Source: Clostridia bacterium (lineage in GTDB: Bacteria > Bacillota > Clostridia > Christensenellales > Aristaeellaceae). From it: a DNA stretch of 33,340 nucleotides. The position numbers and the translations under genes are program-made. The stretch is from positions 1-33,340 of the forward strand of contig JAFUCP010000153.1 of assembly GCA_017459565.1 (NCBI GenBank), given 5' to 3'. Of the stretch, positions 1-8,330 are shown piece after piece (the first letter of the stretch is position 1; each line of letters opens with the position of its first letter). The notes beneath the pieces were generated by a model. The model saw only the letters and a list, made by a program, of their open reading frames with translations. It was not told the DNA's origin and made no database searches.

Positions 1-247
1 CGAAACGCCCGCCGCAGCCGAAACGCCCGCCGCAGCCGAAACGCCCGCCGCAGCCGGGACGCCCGCCACAGCCGGGACGCCCGCCGCAGCCGAGGCGCAG
101 AGCGCGGCCCCGGTTGCGCCGCAGACTACAGGCGAAGTCGCGGCCCCGGTTGCGCCGCACAGCGGCGCGCCCGTCGTTTCCCCCGACAGCTTCCGCTATG
201 AACCCCCCGCCAGGCCCGTGAAGGTGAAATTGGGCCGGCGAAAATGA
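1..247 (+). CDS. C-terminal end of an Ala/Pro-rich protein (partial)
   Basis: The reading frame that begins at position 2 stays open from the window edge to a TGA at 245-247, so this is the last 81 codons of a gene that starts outside the window. The first 30 residues are five copies of a six-residue Glu/Gly-Thr-Pro-Ala-Ala-Ala unit. An Ala/Val/Pro stretch follows, and the tail is short and basic, ending Lys-Leu-Gly-Arg-Arg-Lys. Low-complexity Ala/Pro linkers of this kind usually join folded domains or span the cell wall, but no folded domain is visible here, so I cannot assign a function. A strong hairpin follows 15 bases after the stop. Confidence 0.6.
   Translation, partial: ETPAAAETPAAAETPAAAGTPATAGTPAAAEAQSAAPVAPQTTGEVAAPVAPHSGAPVVSPDSFRYEPPARPVKVKLGRRK
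2..91 (+). repeat. Five 18-bp tandem repeats inside a coding region
   Basis: Units lie at 2-19, 20-37, 38-55, 56-73 and 74-91. The first three are identical; the last two differ by two or three bases (GGG for GAA at the start, one G to A change). They encode the six-residue repeat of the partial gene. Near identity at the DNA level suggests recent slippage, and copy number probably varies between strains. The array may continue outside the window. Confidence 0.85.
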
Positions 248-262
248 CGTGGAAATGAGCCC

Positions 263-309
263 AAATGGGCGGCTGCCGCAATCGCAGGGATTGCGGCAGC
301 CGCCCATTT
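263..309. terminator. Perfect 21-bp hairpin between convergent genes
   Basis: The left arm 263-283 and right arm 289-309 are exact reverse complements around a five-base loop (284-288). The arms end in AAAT/ATTT, so both strands present a short T run at the foot of the stem. It sits between the plus-strand partial gene (stop 247) and the minus-strand hydrolase (stop 370), and most likely terminates transcription in both directions. Confidence 0.8.
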
Positions 310-369
310 CATGTCGCGTATGACCGCCGTCATTTGCGCATCCGCGCACAGCCCGGGCCCGATCGCGCT

Positions 370-1359
370 TCAGGCCTGGCTGTAGAATTCCAGGATTCCG
401 TGCCACCAGGGGAACAGCACGCTGTCCGGGGAGCGGTAGATTTCGTGCTTCGAGCCCTTCACCAGCGTGCGCTGTCCGTCTCTGAGCCGCCGGACGAAGG
501 CCTCCTGGGGACCGGGCAGCACGGAGCCGTCGTCCTCGGCGGTAAACAGCCGCACAGGGACGCCGATGCGCTCCACCGCGCCGCTGGCAAGCACCATGTG
601 GGAGGCGCGGATCGCCTGCCTCGTCCAGCCGTAGGTCGGCCCGTTGTTCCTGAATTCCGGCACCCTGGCCTTGAGCCCATCGTACCAGTCGAAGCGCTCC
701 CGGCCCGTGGCGCAGGAGGTGGCGAAGTCCTCCGGCCCGGAATAGGGTCTGGAGCCGGGGATGCGCTTTTTGCCGTTGCCCAGCCGGTTGGCGATATCGC
801 ACATCAGCCGCGCCGCGCCCTCGGGCAGCACGCCCAGGTTGGCCGCGATCATCGGCGCGCACAGCGCCGCCCGGTCGATCACGCCCTCATAGCGCTCCAT
901 GAACAGCGCGGACACCGCGCCCCCCATGGAATGGGCAAACAGCAGCCAGGGCCTGGGCATCCCGGAGAGCGTCTGGTCGCACACGCACTTCAAATCCCGC
1001 ACATACTCGTCGAAGTCGTCCACGTGGGTCGTGGAGATGTCGTCCAGCCCCTCCGCCCGCCAGGAGCGCCCGTGGCCCCGCTGATCGTAGGCGCACACGC
1101 TGTAGCGATTACACAGAAGCGAATGGATCAGCTCCGCGTACTTGTCCGCGTTTTCGGTAAAGCCGTGTACGATCACCACCGTGCCCACGGGGTCCTTTGC
1201 GTCAAAGCGGCTTGTGAACAGCGGTCTGCCGCCATCGCCCGCAACCGTCATGTCCGTCCTGCACGCCGCCAGCCGGGGCAGCACCGCCCCGTTCATGGTC
1301 TGCGCATAGCCCTCGGACAGCACAAGTCCGTCCGCGTTAAAGCCCTTTTCGATATCCAT
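370..1359 (-). CDS. Alpha/beta hydrolase, lysophospholipase / monoacylglycerol lipase type
   Basis: This is a serine hydrolase of about 329 residues, the usual length for the Hydrolase_4 / lysophospholipase group. Visible motifs are the oxyanion-hole HGF (residues 65-67), the family signature YDQRGHGRS (91-99), the nucleophile elbow AHSMGGA with Ser144, an acid in TAEDDG near 276 and the catalytic His in SKHEIY near 305. There is no signal peptide, so it probably acts on esters in the cytoplasm. I place the start at the ATG 1357-1359, which has GAGGTG just upstream. A TTG at 1387-1389, touching the stop of the upstream transporter, is possible but has a poorer ribosome site. The gene lies 30 bases behind the GPH transporter, suggesting co-transcription and perhaps hydrolysis of an imported ester or conjugate. 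The exact substrate cannot be told. Confidence 0.85.
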   Translation of the reverse strand: MDIEKGFNADGLVLSEGYAQTMNGAVLPRLAACRTDMTVAGDGGRPLFTSRFDAKDPVGTVVIVHGFTENADKYAELIHSLLCNRYSVCAYDQRGHGRSWRAEGLDDISTTHVDDFDEYVRDLKCVCDQTLSGMPRPWLLFAHSMGGAVSALFMERYEGVIDRAALCAPMIAANLGVLPEGAARLMCDIANRLGNGKKRIPGSRPYSGPEDFATSCATGRERFDWYDGLKARVPEFRNNGPTYGWTRQAIRASHMVLASGAVERIGVPVRLFTAEDDGSVLPGPQEAFVRRLRDGQRTLVKGSKHEIYRSPDSVLFPWWHGILEFYSQA

Positions 1360-1389
1360 ACGCACCTCGTCCGGCTCCGGGCCGTTCAA

Positions 1390-2757
1390 TCATTTCTTCA
1401 ATATCTTCGCGTAGACGCGCTTTTCATCGTACAGCATGAACAGCACGCCGCCCAGCACGCACACCGCCGCCGCCGCGAAGGCCGTGATGCGGTAGCCCAG
1501 GCCGGTATCCTGCCCGATGGTGGCGAGGGCCGTCACCAGCAGCATGGCCACGGATTGGCCCACCTTGAAGGCGAAGGTCCGCGCGGCGAAGAACATGCCG
1601 CTGCGGTTCTCCCGGGTTTCCAGCGCGTCGCACTCGGAGATGTCCGCTACCACCGCCTGGGGCAGTATGCCGAATATGGCCATGGCCGGGGCCGCCACCA
1701 CGCAGAGAACATAGCCCTGGATCGCCGGGGGAATCGGCAGGCTGCTGCCGAAGAAGGCGGTGTAGACAAAGCTGACGGTAAACACCGCGAAGGCGATCAG
1801 GATCAGCTTCTTCTTGCCGAACCTGGGCGTCAGCTTGTTGATGGGCACATAGAACAGCACCGAAAGCGCGGTCATCAGCACGAAGTACACGGTACTCATG
1901 CTCTCATCCAGCTTCAAAAGCGAGGTGACGAAGAAGGGCAGCGCCGTCTGGAACATGGTAATGCCCAGGAAGTAGGCGATATCCGAGGCCACGAACACCC
2001 GGAAATCCCTGTTCCTGAAGGTGGCCGACAGGGACTTCAGCGCCGTGGATTCGCTGGGGACCACTTTGACATAATCCTTCTCCTTGATGGTGAACACCGG
2101 CACAAACATGCAGACCATACCAATCAGCGCCATGACGGTAAAGGTGATGCGGATGGCCAGCACGCGCTCCAAGCCCATGTTTTGCAGCATCCCCCAGACC
2201 ACCGGGGCCACATAGGCCACGGCCATGCCGGCGATATAGGTAAAGGAGATGGACGTGGAGATGGCCATGCGCGTCTTTTGGTCGCTGCCCAGCTCTGGGA
2301 TCAGCGCGTTATAGGGCGTGCAATACATGGTCATGAACAGGTAAAACAGCATCAGCATCAAAAACAGAAAGCCCGCGTTGATCCAGCTTTCGCCCCGCAC
2401 CGGGGACCAGAACGTGAATATGCAGGCCAGCGCAAAGGGCACCGACGCCGCGCGCATGAAGGGTATGCGACGCCCGTCCCTGCTCTTGCAGCGGTCGGAA
2501 AGCGACGCGATCAGCGGGTCGGTGATGGCGTCGAATATCCGGCCAAAGGCGGTAATCGCGCCCAGTATGGTCATGATGCCCAGTATCGCCCGATCCTGGG
2601 GGATGAAGACGGGCTGGCCCGCCTGCCGCGCGGCCATGTCCGGCTGGTAGTAATTCACCAGCCAGCTGGAAATCAGCGCCGCAAGCACCGACCAGCCAAA
2701 CTGGCCCACCGCGAAGCACCAGACCTTACCCCTGGACAGCTTCTTGATCTCACTCAT
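1390..2757 (-). CDS. GPH-family sugar:cation symporter (MFS fold)
   Basis: This is a 12-helix transporter of about 455 residues. The first cytoplasmic loop carries the SDRCKSRDGRRIPFM signature of the glycoside-pentoside-hexuronide:cation symporter family (MelB, XynP and YicJ type). The family imports glycosides or sugar acids with Na+ or H+. The frame is open upstream to 2871, but the ATG at 2755-2757 is the better start: GGAAGGGG precedes it, the protein then begins SEIKKLSRGK like other family members, and a promoter maps upstream of it. It is the first gene of a two-gene unit with the alpha/beta hydrolase. The substrate is not predictable from sequence alone, and no glycosidase is adjacent. 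Confidence 0.88.
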   Translation of the reverse strand: MSEIKKLSRGKVWCFAVGQFGWSVLAALISSWLVNYYQPDMAARQAGQPVFIPQDRAILGIMTILGAITAFGRIFDAITDPLIASLSDRCKSRDGRRIPFMRAASVPFALACIFTFWSPVRGESWINAGFLFLMLMLFYLFMTMYCTPYNALIPELGSDQKTRMAISTSISFTYIAGMAVAYVAPVVWGMLQNMGLERVLAIRITFTVMALIGMVCMFVPVFTIKEKDYVKVVPSESTALKSLSATFRNRDFRVFVASDIAYFLGITMFQTALPFFVTSLLKLDESMSTVYFVLMTALSVLFYVPINKLTPRFGKKKLILIAFAVFTVSFVYTAFFGSSLPIPPAIQGYVLCVVAAPAMAIFGILPQAVVADISECDALETRENRSGMFFAARTFAFKVGQSVAMLLVTALATIGQDTGLGYRITAFAAAAVCVLGGVLFMLYDEKRVYAKILKK

Positions 2758-2842
2758 GTGCAACCTTCCCCTTCCTTCAGCGCCGCGCCAAAGCCAACGG
2801 CGCGCGCTCATTCCGTCTGTCCGAGACAGACCTGCATCGTTT

Positions 2843-2871
2843 ATTTTATCATAAATATTAATTTCGGGCAA
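2843..2871 (-). promoter_or_regulatory. Sigma-70 type promoter for the symporter-hydrolase unit
   Basis: On the minus strand, TTGCCC (2866-2871) is followed by a 17-base spacer and TAAAAT (2843-2848). It sits about 85 bases upstream of the chosen ATG at 2757, which leaves a leader of some 80 bases with no obvious operator. It lies back to back with the promoter of the diguanylate cyclase. Confidence 0.6.
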
Positions 2872-2899
2872 GTATATGCACCGAAATCATCGAAACCGG

Positions 2900-2928
2900 T
2901 AGACAGCCGGCACAATTAGTGCTAATAT
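2900..2928 (+). promoter_or_regulatory. Sigma-70 type promoter for the diguanylate cyclase
   Basis: TAGACA (2900-2905), a 17-base spacer and TAATAT (2923-2928) make a near-consensus promoter about 55 bases upstream of the cyclase ATG. The ribosome site AAAGGAG is at 2968-2974. The gap to the divergent promoter at 2843-2871 is only 28 bases, so the two could share control. Confidence 0.65.
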
Positions 2929-2982
2929 TTATGGGGTTCCAAGTAAACATTATGAAAACGCTGGGCAAAGGAGATTTTTACA

Positions 2983-4353
2983 ATGGCGGCTGGAGACAGG
3001 GGCGCGCCGCGCCCCCGCAGAGGTTTGTCCATTCGAAACCTGCAATTTGTGATGGCCTGTATGACGCTGGTGATATCCGTGGCGCTGCTGTTCGCAACCT
3101 TCAGCGCCAAGACCGGCTATTCCACGATGCGCAGGAACACAGAGGAATACATACAGTGGGAGCGCGATGTCAACGACCTGCAAAGCGCCTCCGACTATCT
3201 GACGGAGCAGGTGCGCTGCTTTGTGGAGACCGGCAAGCGCGATTTCCTGGACAACTACTTCAAGGAGGCCGAGGTCACCCGCCGCCGGGAACACGCCCTG
3301 GAGAGCATGCAGGGCTTCCTGGGCGATTCCCCCGCCTACCAGTCCCTGCAAAGGGCCATGGATGAATCCGTGGCGCTGATGGACCGGGAATACTACGCCA
3401 TGCGGCTGACCATCGCGGCCTACGGCTATGATTTTACCGCGTATCCCGCGGCGATCCGGCGAGTGGAGCTGTCCGAGGAAGACGCGCTGCTGCCCCCGGA
3501 GCGGCAGGAAGCGCTGGCGCGGTCAAAGGTATTCGACGACGTCTACCACTTGAAAAAGCAGTCCATATCCGACAACGTGCAGTCCTGTCTGGACACGCTG
3601 GCGGATGAGATCGGCCAGCGGCAGGTAAAGACCGCCGACGGGCTGAACGATATCCTGTCCAAGCAGCGCATCCTGATCATCGCGGCCATCTTCATCATAC
3701 TGTTCACCATCCTGCTGACGATGCAGCTGGTCATCGGGCCGCTGCTCAGGGCCGTGGTGTTTATCCGCGCCGACGAGCCTATTCCCATCCGCGGCTCCAA
3801 GGAGTTCCAGTTCCTGGCCAGGACCTACAACCTCATGTACGAAGCCAACCGGGAGCAAAAGGAACATCTGGCCTATGAGGCGACCCACGATCCCCTCACC
3901 GGCATCTACAACCGCAGCGGCTACGACTTCTTCCTGAACAACGTGGACTGGACCTCCTCGTGCCTGCTGCTGTTCGACGTGGACAAGTTCAAGCAGATCA
4001 ACGACAGCTACGGCCATGAGATGGGCGACAGGATCCTGCAAAGGGTGGCCTCCACCATCCGTGACAGCTTCCGATCGCAGGATTTCGCGTGCCGGATCGG
4101 CGGCGATGAATTTGCCGTCATCATGGTCCACACGATGCCCGACAACGCGGAGCTGGTCCAGCGCAAGGTGGAGAGCATCAACCGCACGCTGCGCGTTGAA
4201 AAGGACGGCCTGCCCCCCATCCACGTCAGCTGCGGCGCGGCCTATGGCGCGGACGGCGAGGAATACCAGCAGATATTCCAGGGAGCCGACAACGCCCTCT
4301 ACAGCGTCAAGAGGAGCGGCGGTTGCGGCTGCGCCGTGAACAAAAACGCATAA
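2983..4353 (+). CDS. Membrane-anchored GGDEF diguanylate cyclase
   Basis: This 456-residue protein makes cyclic di-GMP from two GTP. A first transmembrane helix spans about residues 21-41, an extracytoplasmic sensor region of roughly 185 residues follows, a second helix spans about 229-255, and the GGDEF domain runs from about 296 to the end. The active-site GGDEF is intact at 373-377, preceded by the FDVDKFKQINDSYGHEMGD metal/nucleotide motif at 331-349. The inhibitory I-site RxxD is intact at 364-367, so the enzyme should be active and product-inhibited. The sensor region is helical, rich in charged residues and not a recognised Cache or PAS domain. It has its own promoter, and no EAL or PilZ partner is nearby. 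Confidence 0.93.
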   Translation: MAAGDRGAPRPRRGLSIRNLQFVMACMTLVISVALLFATFSAKTGYSTMRRNTEEYIQWERDVNDLQSASDYLTEQVRCFVETGKRDFLDNYFKEAEVTRRREHALESMQGFLGDSPAYQSLQRAMDESVALMDREYYAMRLTIAAYGYDFTAYPAAIRRVELSEEDALLPPERQEALARSKVFDDVYHLKKQSISDNVQSCLDTLADEIGQRQVKTADGLNDILSKQRILIIAAIFIILFTILLTMQLVIGPLLRAVVFIRADEPIPIRGSKEFQFLARTYNLMYEANREQKEHLAYEATHDPLTGIYNRSGYDFFLNNVDWTSSCLLLFDVDKFKQINDSYGHEMGDRILQRVASTIRDSFRSQDFACRIGGDEFAVIMVHTMPDNAELVQRKVESINRTLRVEKDGLPPIHVSCGAAYGADGEEYQQIFQGADNALYSVKRSGGCGCAVNKNA

Positions 4354-4366
4354 TATAAAATGATTG

Positions 4367-4471
4367 TCGACGCCATCCTTCGGATGTCGCCGACCCGGAA
4401 AACGTTCCGTTTTCCTAATCATGTACAGTTCCAAAAAGCTGCCTGAACGTTGTGTCAGGCGCCGTTTTTTT
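4367..4471 (+). terminator. Hairpin array ending in an intrinsic terminator
   Basis: Three inverted repeats follow the cyclase. One is imperfect (4367-4395). The second is a perfect GGAAAACG/CGTTTTCC stem (4397-4404 and 4408-4415) with a three-base loop. The third is GCCTGA/TCAGGC (4441-4446 and 4455-4460), followed by seven Ts (4464-4471). The last is a standard terminator for the plus-strand gene. It overlaps the TAA stop (4470-4472) of the convergent regulator gene. Confidence 0.65.
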
Positions 4472-5171
4472 ATAGCCTTCTCTCCAGCTTCACGCAGCGG
4501 CCCAGCACCTTCACATCCATGACGGTGCCCACCGTGGCTGAAAACTCATGGTCGAACGCCTGCATCTGTATCCGGCCTCCGTCCAGCTTCAGCAGCTTGC
4601 GGACCATGCGCTCCCCGCGGTACTCCACCAGCATAAGCGCGCCGTCCTCGGCCTTGGTGGCCGGCACGGTCAACAGCAGGTCGCCCGCGTGGATCCGAAA
4701 GCCTCTGAGCATGTCGTCCGGGCAGCGGTAATACAGCACCTTGTCCGGCGCGCCGCCTTCGATGCGCCCGTTTACGATGGGCGTCAGCACGTGGTCGATC
4801 ACCAGGCCGTCCGGCGACATCACCGGCACCCGCTTCACCACGCCGCCCAGGGCGTCCAGCCAGGCGTCCGAGGATTCCTCCGCGGCCCGGCGCGCCGTCT
4901 CCGCCTGCTCCTGGGCCGAGATCACATAGGCCCGGGGCCTGGGGCGCAGCTTTACCTCCGGCTCGGCGGCCACCTCCAGCTCCGTGGAAACGGGATTCGC
5001 CACGCCCAGCACCTTGAGGATGCGCTGGGCCTGCTCGTCGGACACGATCTTGCGCCCCGATTCCACGTCCTTGATAAAGCTCTCCGCCAGACCGCACTTT
5101 TTGCCCAGCGCCTTCTCCGTCATCTTGGCCTTGAGGCGCGCGCTTTTGATGGTATCGCCCAAGCGACTCAT
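4470..5171 (-). CDS. XRE-family regulator with a LexA/S24-like C-terminal domain
   Basis: Residues 6-60 form a Cro/C1-type helix-turn-helix (DTIKSARLKAKMTEKALGKK, then AESFIKDVESGR). A charged linker follows, and residues 148-225 resemble the peptidase S24 / LexA fold: a PDDM segment, GxxxHAGD at 157-164, then a beta-rich DGALMLVEYRGERMVRKL stretch. In active S24 proteins the Ser of DSM and the Lys of VKR do self-cleavage. Here those positions appear to be Asp153 and Arg191, so cleavage is unlikely and the domain may only dimerise or bind a ligand. The ATG at 5171 has GGAGG at 5180-5184. The gene lies 24 bases behind the L,D-transpeptidase and is probably co-transcribed with it. The target genes are unknown. 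Confidence 0.75.
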   Translation of the reverse strand: MSRLGDTIKSARLKAKMTEKALGKKCGLAESFIKDVESGRKIVSDEQAQRILKVLGVANPVSTELEVAAEPEVKLRPRPRAYVISAQEQAETARRAAEESSDAWLDALGGVVKRVPVMSPDGLVIDHVLTPIVNGRIEGGAPDKVLYYRCPDDMLRGFRIHAGDLLLTVPATKAEDGALMLVEYRGERMVRKLLKLDGGRIQMQAFDHEFSATVGTVMDVKVLGRCVKLERRL

Positions 5172-5195
5172 GCTGTCGTCCTCCGAATGTTCTGA

Positions 5196-7283
5196 TTATT
5201 CTTCCTCAACCGTCAAGCCGTTCGCGCCCTCCGGCAGCTCTGCGGTCTGCGGATCGGCGGCAGGCTCGCTGCCGTACTCGATTTCAGGTTCGGCCTGCGC
5301 CGCGCCCGGCTCATCCGCCAGCGCGACCTCCGCCGCCCTCAGGTACGCGATGCCCCGGGCGAAATCGACGGCGATCCAATCCCCGTCCACCGCCTCGACC
5401 CGCAGCGCCTCGCCCACGCCGAGCTCTCCCACAGTCTCGGCGTCCCCGGACGGTTCAGCATACAGCTTCACGGCCCCGGCCAGCGCCACGGCGTACTTCG
5501 GCGCGCTGACGGTCGCTTCGACAGCTGGCTCCTCCGCGGGCTCCTCGATGGGCTGTTCGACGGACTGCTCCGCGGGCTCCTCGATGGGCTGTTCGACGGG
5601 CTGCTCCGCGGGCTCCTCGATGGGCTGTTCGGCGGACTCCTCCGCGGGCTCCTCGATGGGCTGTTCGGCGGACTCCTCCGCGGGCCCCTCAATGGGCTGT
5701 TCGACGGACTGCTCCGCGGGCTCCTCGACGGGCTGTTCGGCGGACTGCTCCGCGGGCTCCTCGATGGGCTGTTCGGCGGACTGCTCCGCGGGCTCCTCGA
5801 TGGGCTGTTCTGCGGGCACTGGGGCCGGCGTGGGCTCCGGCTCCGCCTGGAGAGGCTCCTGGGCAACGGGCAGGGGCTCCTCGATGATCTCCAGTGCCGG
5901 AGCCGCCGCGGCGGCGTCGGGCGTGGGTATGTATACCTCGGGCATCGGCGTGGGCGCCGGGACGGCCTCATAATTCACCACCGTCTCCGTCCCGGGGAAC
6001 ATGTTCAGGAACTTGCGTTCCACATAGCCCGTAAGCGCGCCGTACTGCACCTGAACCCAGGCGCCCCCGTCGTCCGCCAGCACCTTCACTTGGGTGTTCC
6101 TGTTCAGCCGCACCAGCTTCTTGCCCTTCGTGCTGGGCTTGCTGCGCAGCCGCGTATAATGCTTTGCATTGACCGTAGCCAGCGTGACGGCATTGTTGCT
6201 GACCGCCATCTGATAGGGCGTCGCGCCGAACTGGGCCTTCACACTTTGGGCCCGGGAGATGGCATCGTTCTGCAGGGCGGTATCCGCCGCGCCGGTGACG
6301 GGCAGGTTGAAGCACTGCTGATAGACCTGCACAGCCTCGCGGGTATCCGCGCCGAAGTTGCCGTCCACTGCGCCGCCGAACACCTTCAAATCCGCCAGCG
6401 CCTGCTGCAGCACCGCCACCGCGGGGCCTGCCCAGCCCTCCGTCATCGTGGCGAGGGTGCTGGTAGGGGCGTCGGCCGCGAACATGCGGTCCCACACGGC
6501 GTTGTTCACCTTGCCGTTCTGCTTCAATCCGCAGGCAGCCAGGAAGGCGTTCACAGCCGTCTTGGTGGTCGCGCCGAACTTGCCGTCCGCGGGCGCGCTG
6601 GTATAGCCCAACGCCCGCAGCCTGTGCTGCAGCAGCGTGACCAGGTCGCCCTTTTTGCCCTTGGAGAGGTTGATGGTCGTGGACGCCAGAGAGGTGCCCT
6701 CGGCCCGCCCCATGTAGGCGTCATAGGTCATCTCGTCCCGGGAGAAACTCCTGTTCAGCAGCCGCTTGCGCAGCGCGTCGTTTTTCGCGGCGCTCTTGAA
6801 TATCTTGCAGGTGGTCCCTCCGGGGCAGTTCTCCGCGATCCACTTGGCGTCCTCCACCCGCAGCCGGATGCAGCCGTGGGAGGCCTTGGAGCCCAGTGCC
6901 TTCGTGGAGGCCTTCGTGGGGCCCACCTTCTTGGCGGTGTACAGCACCGAATGGAACAGGATGCCCCGCACCACCCGCGTGGCCCACTTGGCATAGCAGT
7001 TGAATTCCGAGAAGTAGTACCACTCCTTGCGCTCAATGCTGTGGGGCGTGGGCAGCGAATACGTGCCCACGGGCGTGGGCGTGGCGTTCTTACCCGTGGA
7101 GCAGATCATCTGCCGCACGATGCCCGAATCCGAAACGTTGTTGCTGTCATACACGGTGACCATCTGGTTGGTGATGTCCACCTCAATATAATACCGACCC
7201 TCAGCCCTGGCCAGGCCCGTCGGCAGCGCCGTCGCCAGCACGCACAGCAGTGCCAGCAGGCTCAAAAATCGCTTTAAACGCAC
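5196..7283 (-). CDS. Secreted L,D-transpeptidase (YkuD) with PG-binding and SH3 modules
   Basis: This 695-residue protein begins with a signal peptide (to about Ala27). The YkuD domain is at about 30-165, with the catalytic motif SHGCIRL (Cys138) and His111 in GILFHSVLY, so it should form 3-3 peptidoglycan cross-links or attach wall proteins. Two PG_binding_1 repeats follow (about 205-265 and 282-340), then an SH3-like domain (about 372-430). A Pro/Glu linker of eight 12-residue repeats spans 492-587, and a second SH3-like segment lies at about 598-655. Putting the catalytic domain first and a long acidic linker late is unusual for the family. The start is a GTG at 7281-7283 with GGAGGGG upstream. 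It is the first gene before the XRE regulator. Confidence 0.9.
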   Translation of the reverse strand: MRLKRFLSLLALLCVLATALPTGLARAEGRYYIEVDITNQMVTVYDSNNVSDSGIVRQMICSTGKNATPTPVGTYSLPTPHSIERKEWYYFSEFNCYAKWATRVVRGILFHSVLYTAKKVGPTKASTKALGSKASHGCIRLRVEDAKWIAENCPGGTTCKIFKSAAKNDALRKRLLNRSFSRDEMTYDAYMGRAEGTSLASTTINLSKGKKGDLVTLLQHRLRALGYTSAPADGKFGATTKTAVNAFLAACGLKQNGKVNNAVWDRMFAADAPTSTLATMTEGWAGPAVAVLQQALADLKVFGGAVDGNFGADTREAVQVYQQCFNLPVTGAADTALQNDAISRAQSVKAQFGATPYQMAVSNNAVTLATVNAKHYTRLRSKPSTKGKKLVRLNRNTQVKVLADDGGAWVQVQYGALTGYVERKFLNMFPGTETVVNYEAVPAPTPMPEVYIPTPDAAAAAPALEIIEEPLPVAQEPLQAEPEPTPAPVPAEQPIEEPAEQSAEQPIEEPAEQSAEQPVEEPAEQSVEQPIEGPAEESAEQPIEEPAEESAEQPIEEPAEQPVEQPIEEPAEQSVEQPIEEPAEEPAVEATVSAPKYAVALAGAVKLYAEPSGDAETVGELGVGEALRVEAVDGDWIAVDFARGIAYLRAAEVALADEPGAAQAEPEIEYGSEPAADPQTAELPEGANGLTVEEE
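5523..5810 (-). repeat. Eight 36-bp coding repeats in the transpeptidase linker
   Basis: Eight consecutive 36-bp units encode a 12-residue repeat of the type EQPIEEPAEQSA (residues 492-587). The variable positions are few: Ile/Val, Glu/Gly, Gln/Glu, Ser/Pro and Ala/Val. The DNA is nearly uniform, which points to expansion by slippage or recombination. The stretch is strongly acidic and Pro-rich, suited to an extended spacer through the wall. Confidence 0.9.
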
Positions 7284-7315
7284 GAAAGCCCCTCCGTCCG
7301 TAAAATGATGATCTC

Positions 7316-7344
7316 ATTTTAGCACAAAGAAAAGGCAATTTCAA
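7316..7344 (-). promoter_or_regulatory. Sigma-70 type promoter for the transpeptidase gene
   Basis: On the minus strand, TTGAAA (7339-7344), a 17-base spacer and TAAAAT (7316-7321) lie about 35 bases upstream of the GTG start. The surrounding 7316-7380 stretch is very AT-rich compared with its neighbours. Confidence 0.65.
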
Positions 7345-7406
7345 GTAATTTTGTAATAATTTAGAAATAATTTTCACAATGCGGACATTATCCGGTTCCC
7401 ACGTTC

Positions 7407-8330
7407 CTACCTAAGCCGCAGCTTTTCCAGCCAGCAGGTGAAACGGGCCTCCGGCTCGGCCTCAAAGGTCATGCGCTGCCCGGTGCGGGGATGGTCAAAG
7501 CCGATGCGATAGGCGTGCAGCAGCTGGCCGCCCTCCACCGGGAAGGGCGAATGCCTGGGGCCGTACACGGGATCTCCCAGCACAGGATGGCCGATGGAGG
7601 CCATGTGGACGCGGATCTGATGGGTGCGCCCGGTGGTCAGCCGCGCCTCGATCAGCGACGCGCCCCGCAGCGGTTCCAGCACCGTCCAGTGGGTGACGGC
7701 CTCTCGGCCGCCGGGGACGATGGCCATGCGCTTGCGATCCGTGGGATGGCGCCCGATGGGGCCATCCACCGTGCCGGAGATCTCCCGAAAGCCGCCGATG
7801 ACGATGGCGCGATAGGCCCGGCCCACAGTGTGCGCCCTGATCTGCTCCGACAGGCAGACGTGGCTGAAATCGTTCTTGGCCACCAGCAGCAGCCCAGAGG
7901 TGTCCTTGTCGATGCGATGGACGATGCCGGGCCGGATCTCTCCGCCGATGCCGGAGAGGTTGTCCAGCCTGCCCAGCAGCGCGTTCACCAGTGTGCCGCG
8001 CTCGTTGCCCGCGGCGGGGTGTACCACCATGCCGGAGGGCTTGAACACCACGGCCAGGTCGTCGTCCTCATAGAGGATATCCAGCGCGATATCCTCCGCC
8101 TCGGCCGCCGCGGGGATGGCGGCGGGCAGCTCCGCCCGCACGACCATGCCCGCCTTCAGCCTGAAGCCCGCCTTTTGCTGCGCCGCGCCGTCCGCGCAGA
8201 CCAGGCCGTCCCGGATCAGCGCCCCGGCGCGGGAGCGGGTGATATCCGCAAGGCGCGCGACAAACAGATCCAGTCGCTCGCCGTCGTCCTCCGGGGCGGC
8301 GACGCCTTCAAAGATTTGCCCGTCGGTCAT
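7407..8330 (-). CDS. rluD: Large-subunit pseudouridine synthase, RluD/RluA family
   Basis: This 307-residue enzyme converts uridine to pseudouridine in RNA. It has an N-terminal S4 RNA-binding domain (about residues 15-75) and a catalytic domain whose signature HRIDKDTSGLLLVAK carries the catalytic Asp141. Length and layout match the RluD/YlyB group that lies next to lspA in Firmicutes. The frame is open to 8405, but the ATG at 8328-8330 is the start: it overlaps the lspA stop as ATGA and has GGGAGGG at a normal distance. It is the last gene of the cluster. The exact target position in 23S rRNA (RluD or RluC type) cannot be settled by eye. Confidence 0.92.
   Translation of the reverse strand: MTDGQIFEGVAAPEDDGERLDLFVARLADITRSRAGALIRDGLVCADGAAQQKAGFRLKAGMVVRAELPAAIPAAAEAEDIALDILYEDDDLAVVFKPSGMVVHPAAGNERGTLVNALLGRLDNLSGIGGEIRPGIVHRIDKDTSGLLLVAKNDFSHVCLSEQIRAHTVGRAYRAIVIGGFREISGTVDGPIGRHPTDRKRMAIVPGGREAVTHWTVLEPLRGASLIEARLTTGRTHQIRVHMASIGHPVLGDPVYGPRHSPFPVEGGQLLHAYRIGFDHPRTGQRMTFEAEPEARFTCWLEKLRLR

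Noticed and set aside
265..2919. Very long open frame on the plus strand over the hydrolase and symporter
   Set aside because: It is antisense to two well-supported genes, has a composition rich in Arg, His, Gly and Gln as expected for a shadow frame in GC-rich DNA, and shows no domain.
5523..5810. 36-bp repeats that could be taken for a CRISPR array
   Set aside because: The units are directly adjacent with no spacers, stay in frame and encode a Pro/Glu linker. No cas gene is near.
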